37,575 bases of DNA from Planctomycetota bacterium (lineage in GTDB: Bacteria; Planctomycetota; Phycisphaerae; SM23-33). Location of the stretch: NCBI GenBank assembly GCA_026693065.1, contig JAPLNA010000310.1, forward strand, positions 1 through 37,575, given 5' to 3'. Under the pieces are notes generated by a model. That model worked only from the letters and a program-made list of their open reading frames with translations. It was not told where the DNA came from and made no database searches. This document shows positions 37,556-37,575 of this stretch, piece by piece. Made by a program: the position numbers and the translations under genes. Numbering within the stretch: the stretch's first letter is position 1; each line of letters opens with the position of its first letter.

Positions 37556-37575
37556 GTGAGTCTCCTGTCTCGCCG

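Noticed and set aside
1-37575. tRNA or rRNA genes
   Set aside because: No recognisable tRNA cloverleaf or rRNA segment was noticed on reading either strand; a tRNAscan-SE/Infernal run would be needed to exclude them.

Overview
High-GC window resembling a planctomycete/Phycisphaerae-type chromosome; the lineage is inferred from PEP-CTERM/dockerin-like proteins and glycan-degradation gene content. It contains: (1) a glycan-degradation locus with three GH20-type beta-hexosaminidases, one GH20 N-terminal-domain/PA14 protein with no catalytic barrel, two right-handed beta-helix proteins and a large putative glycoside hydrolase; (2) a minus-strand operon with two complete sugar-ABC importer sets (solute-binding protein plus two permeases, twice) but no ATPase; (3) five consecutive PEP-CTERM genes whose N-termini differ but whose C-terminal ~242 bp (dockerin-like Ca-loop pair plus PEP-CTERM) are nearly identical in DNA; (4) two putative secreted zinc-metallopeptidase-like genes; (5) a minus-strand GT2 / LarA-like / methyltransferase cluster. 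The items most worth follow-up are the variable-front/constant-back PEP-CTERM family, the T(4-6)C(4-6)/-10/hairpin leader shared by three of those genes, the catalytic-domain-less GH20 derivative, a 168-bp element with 24-bp terminal inverted repeats, and a divergent promoter region with two palindromes. All product calls come from reading the translated sequence; no database search was run.
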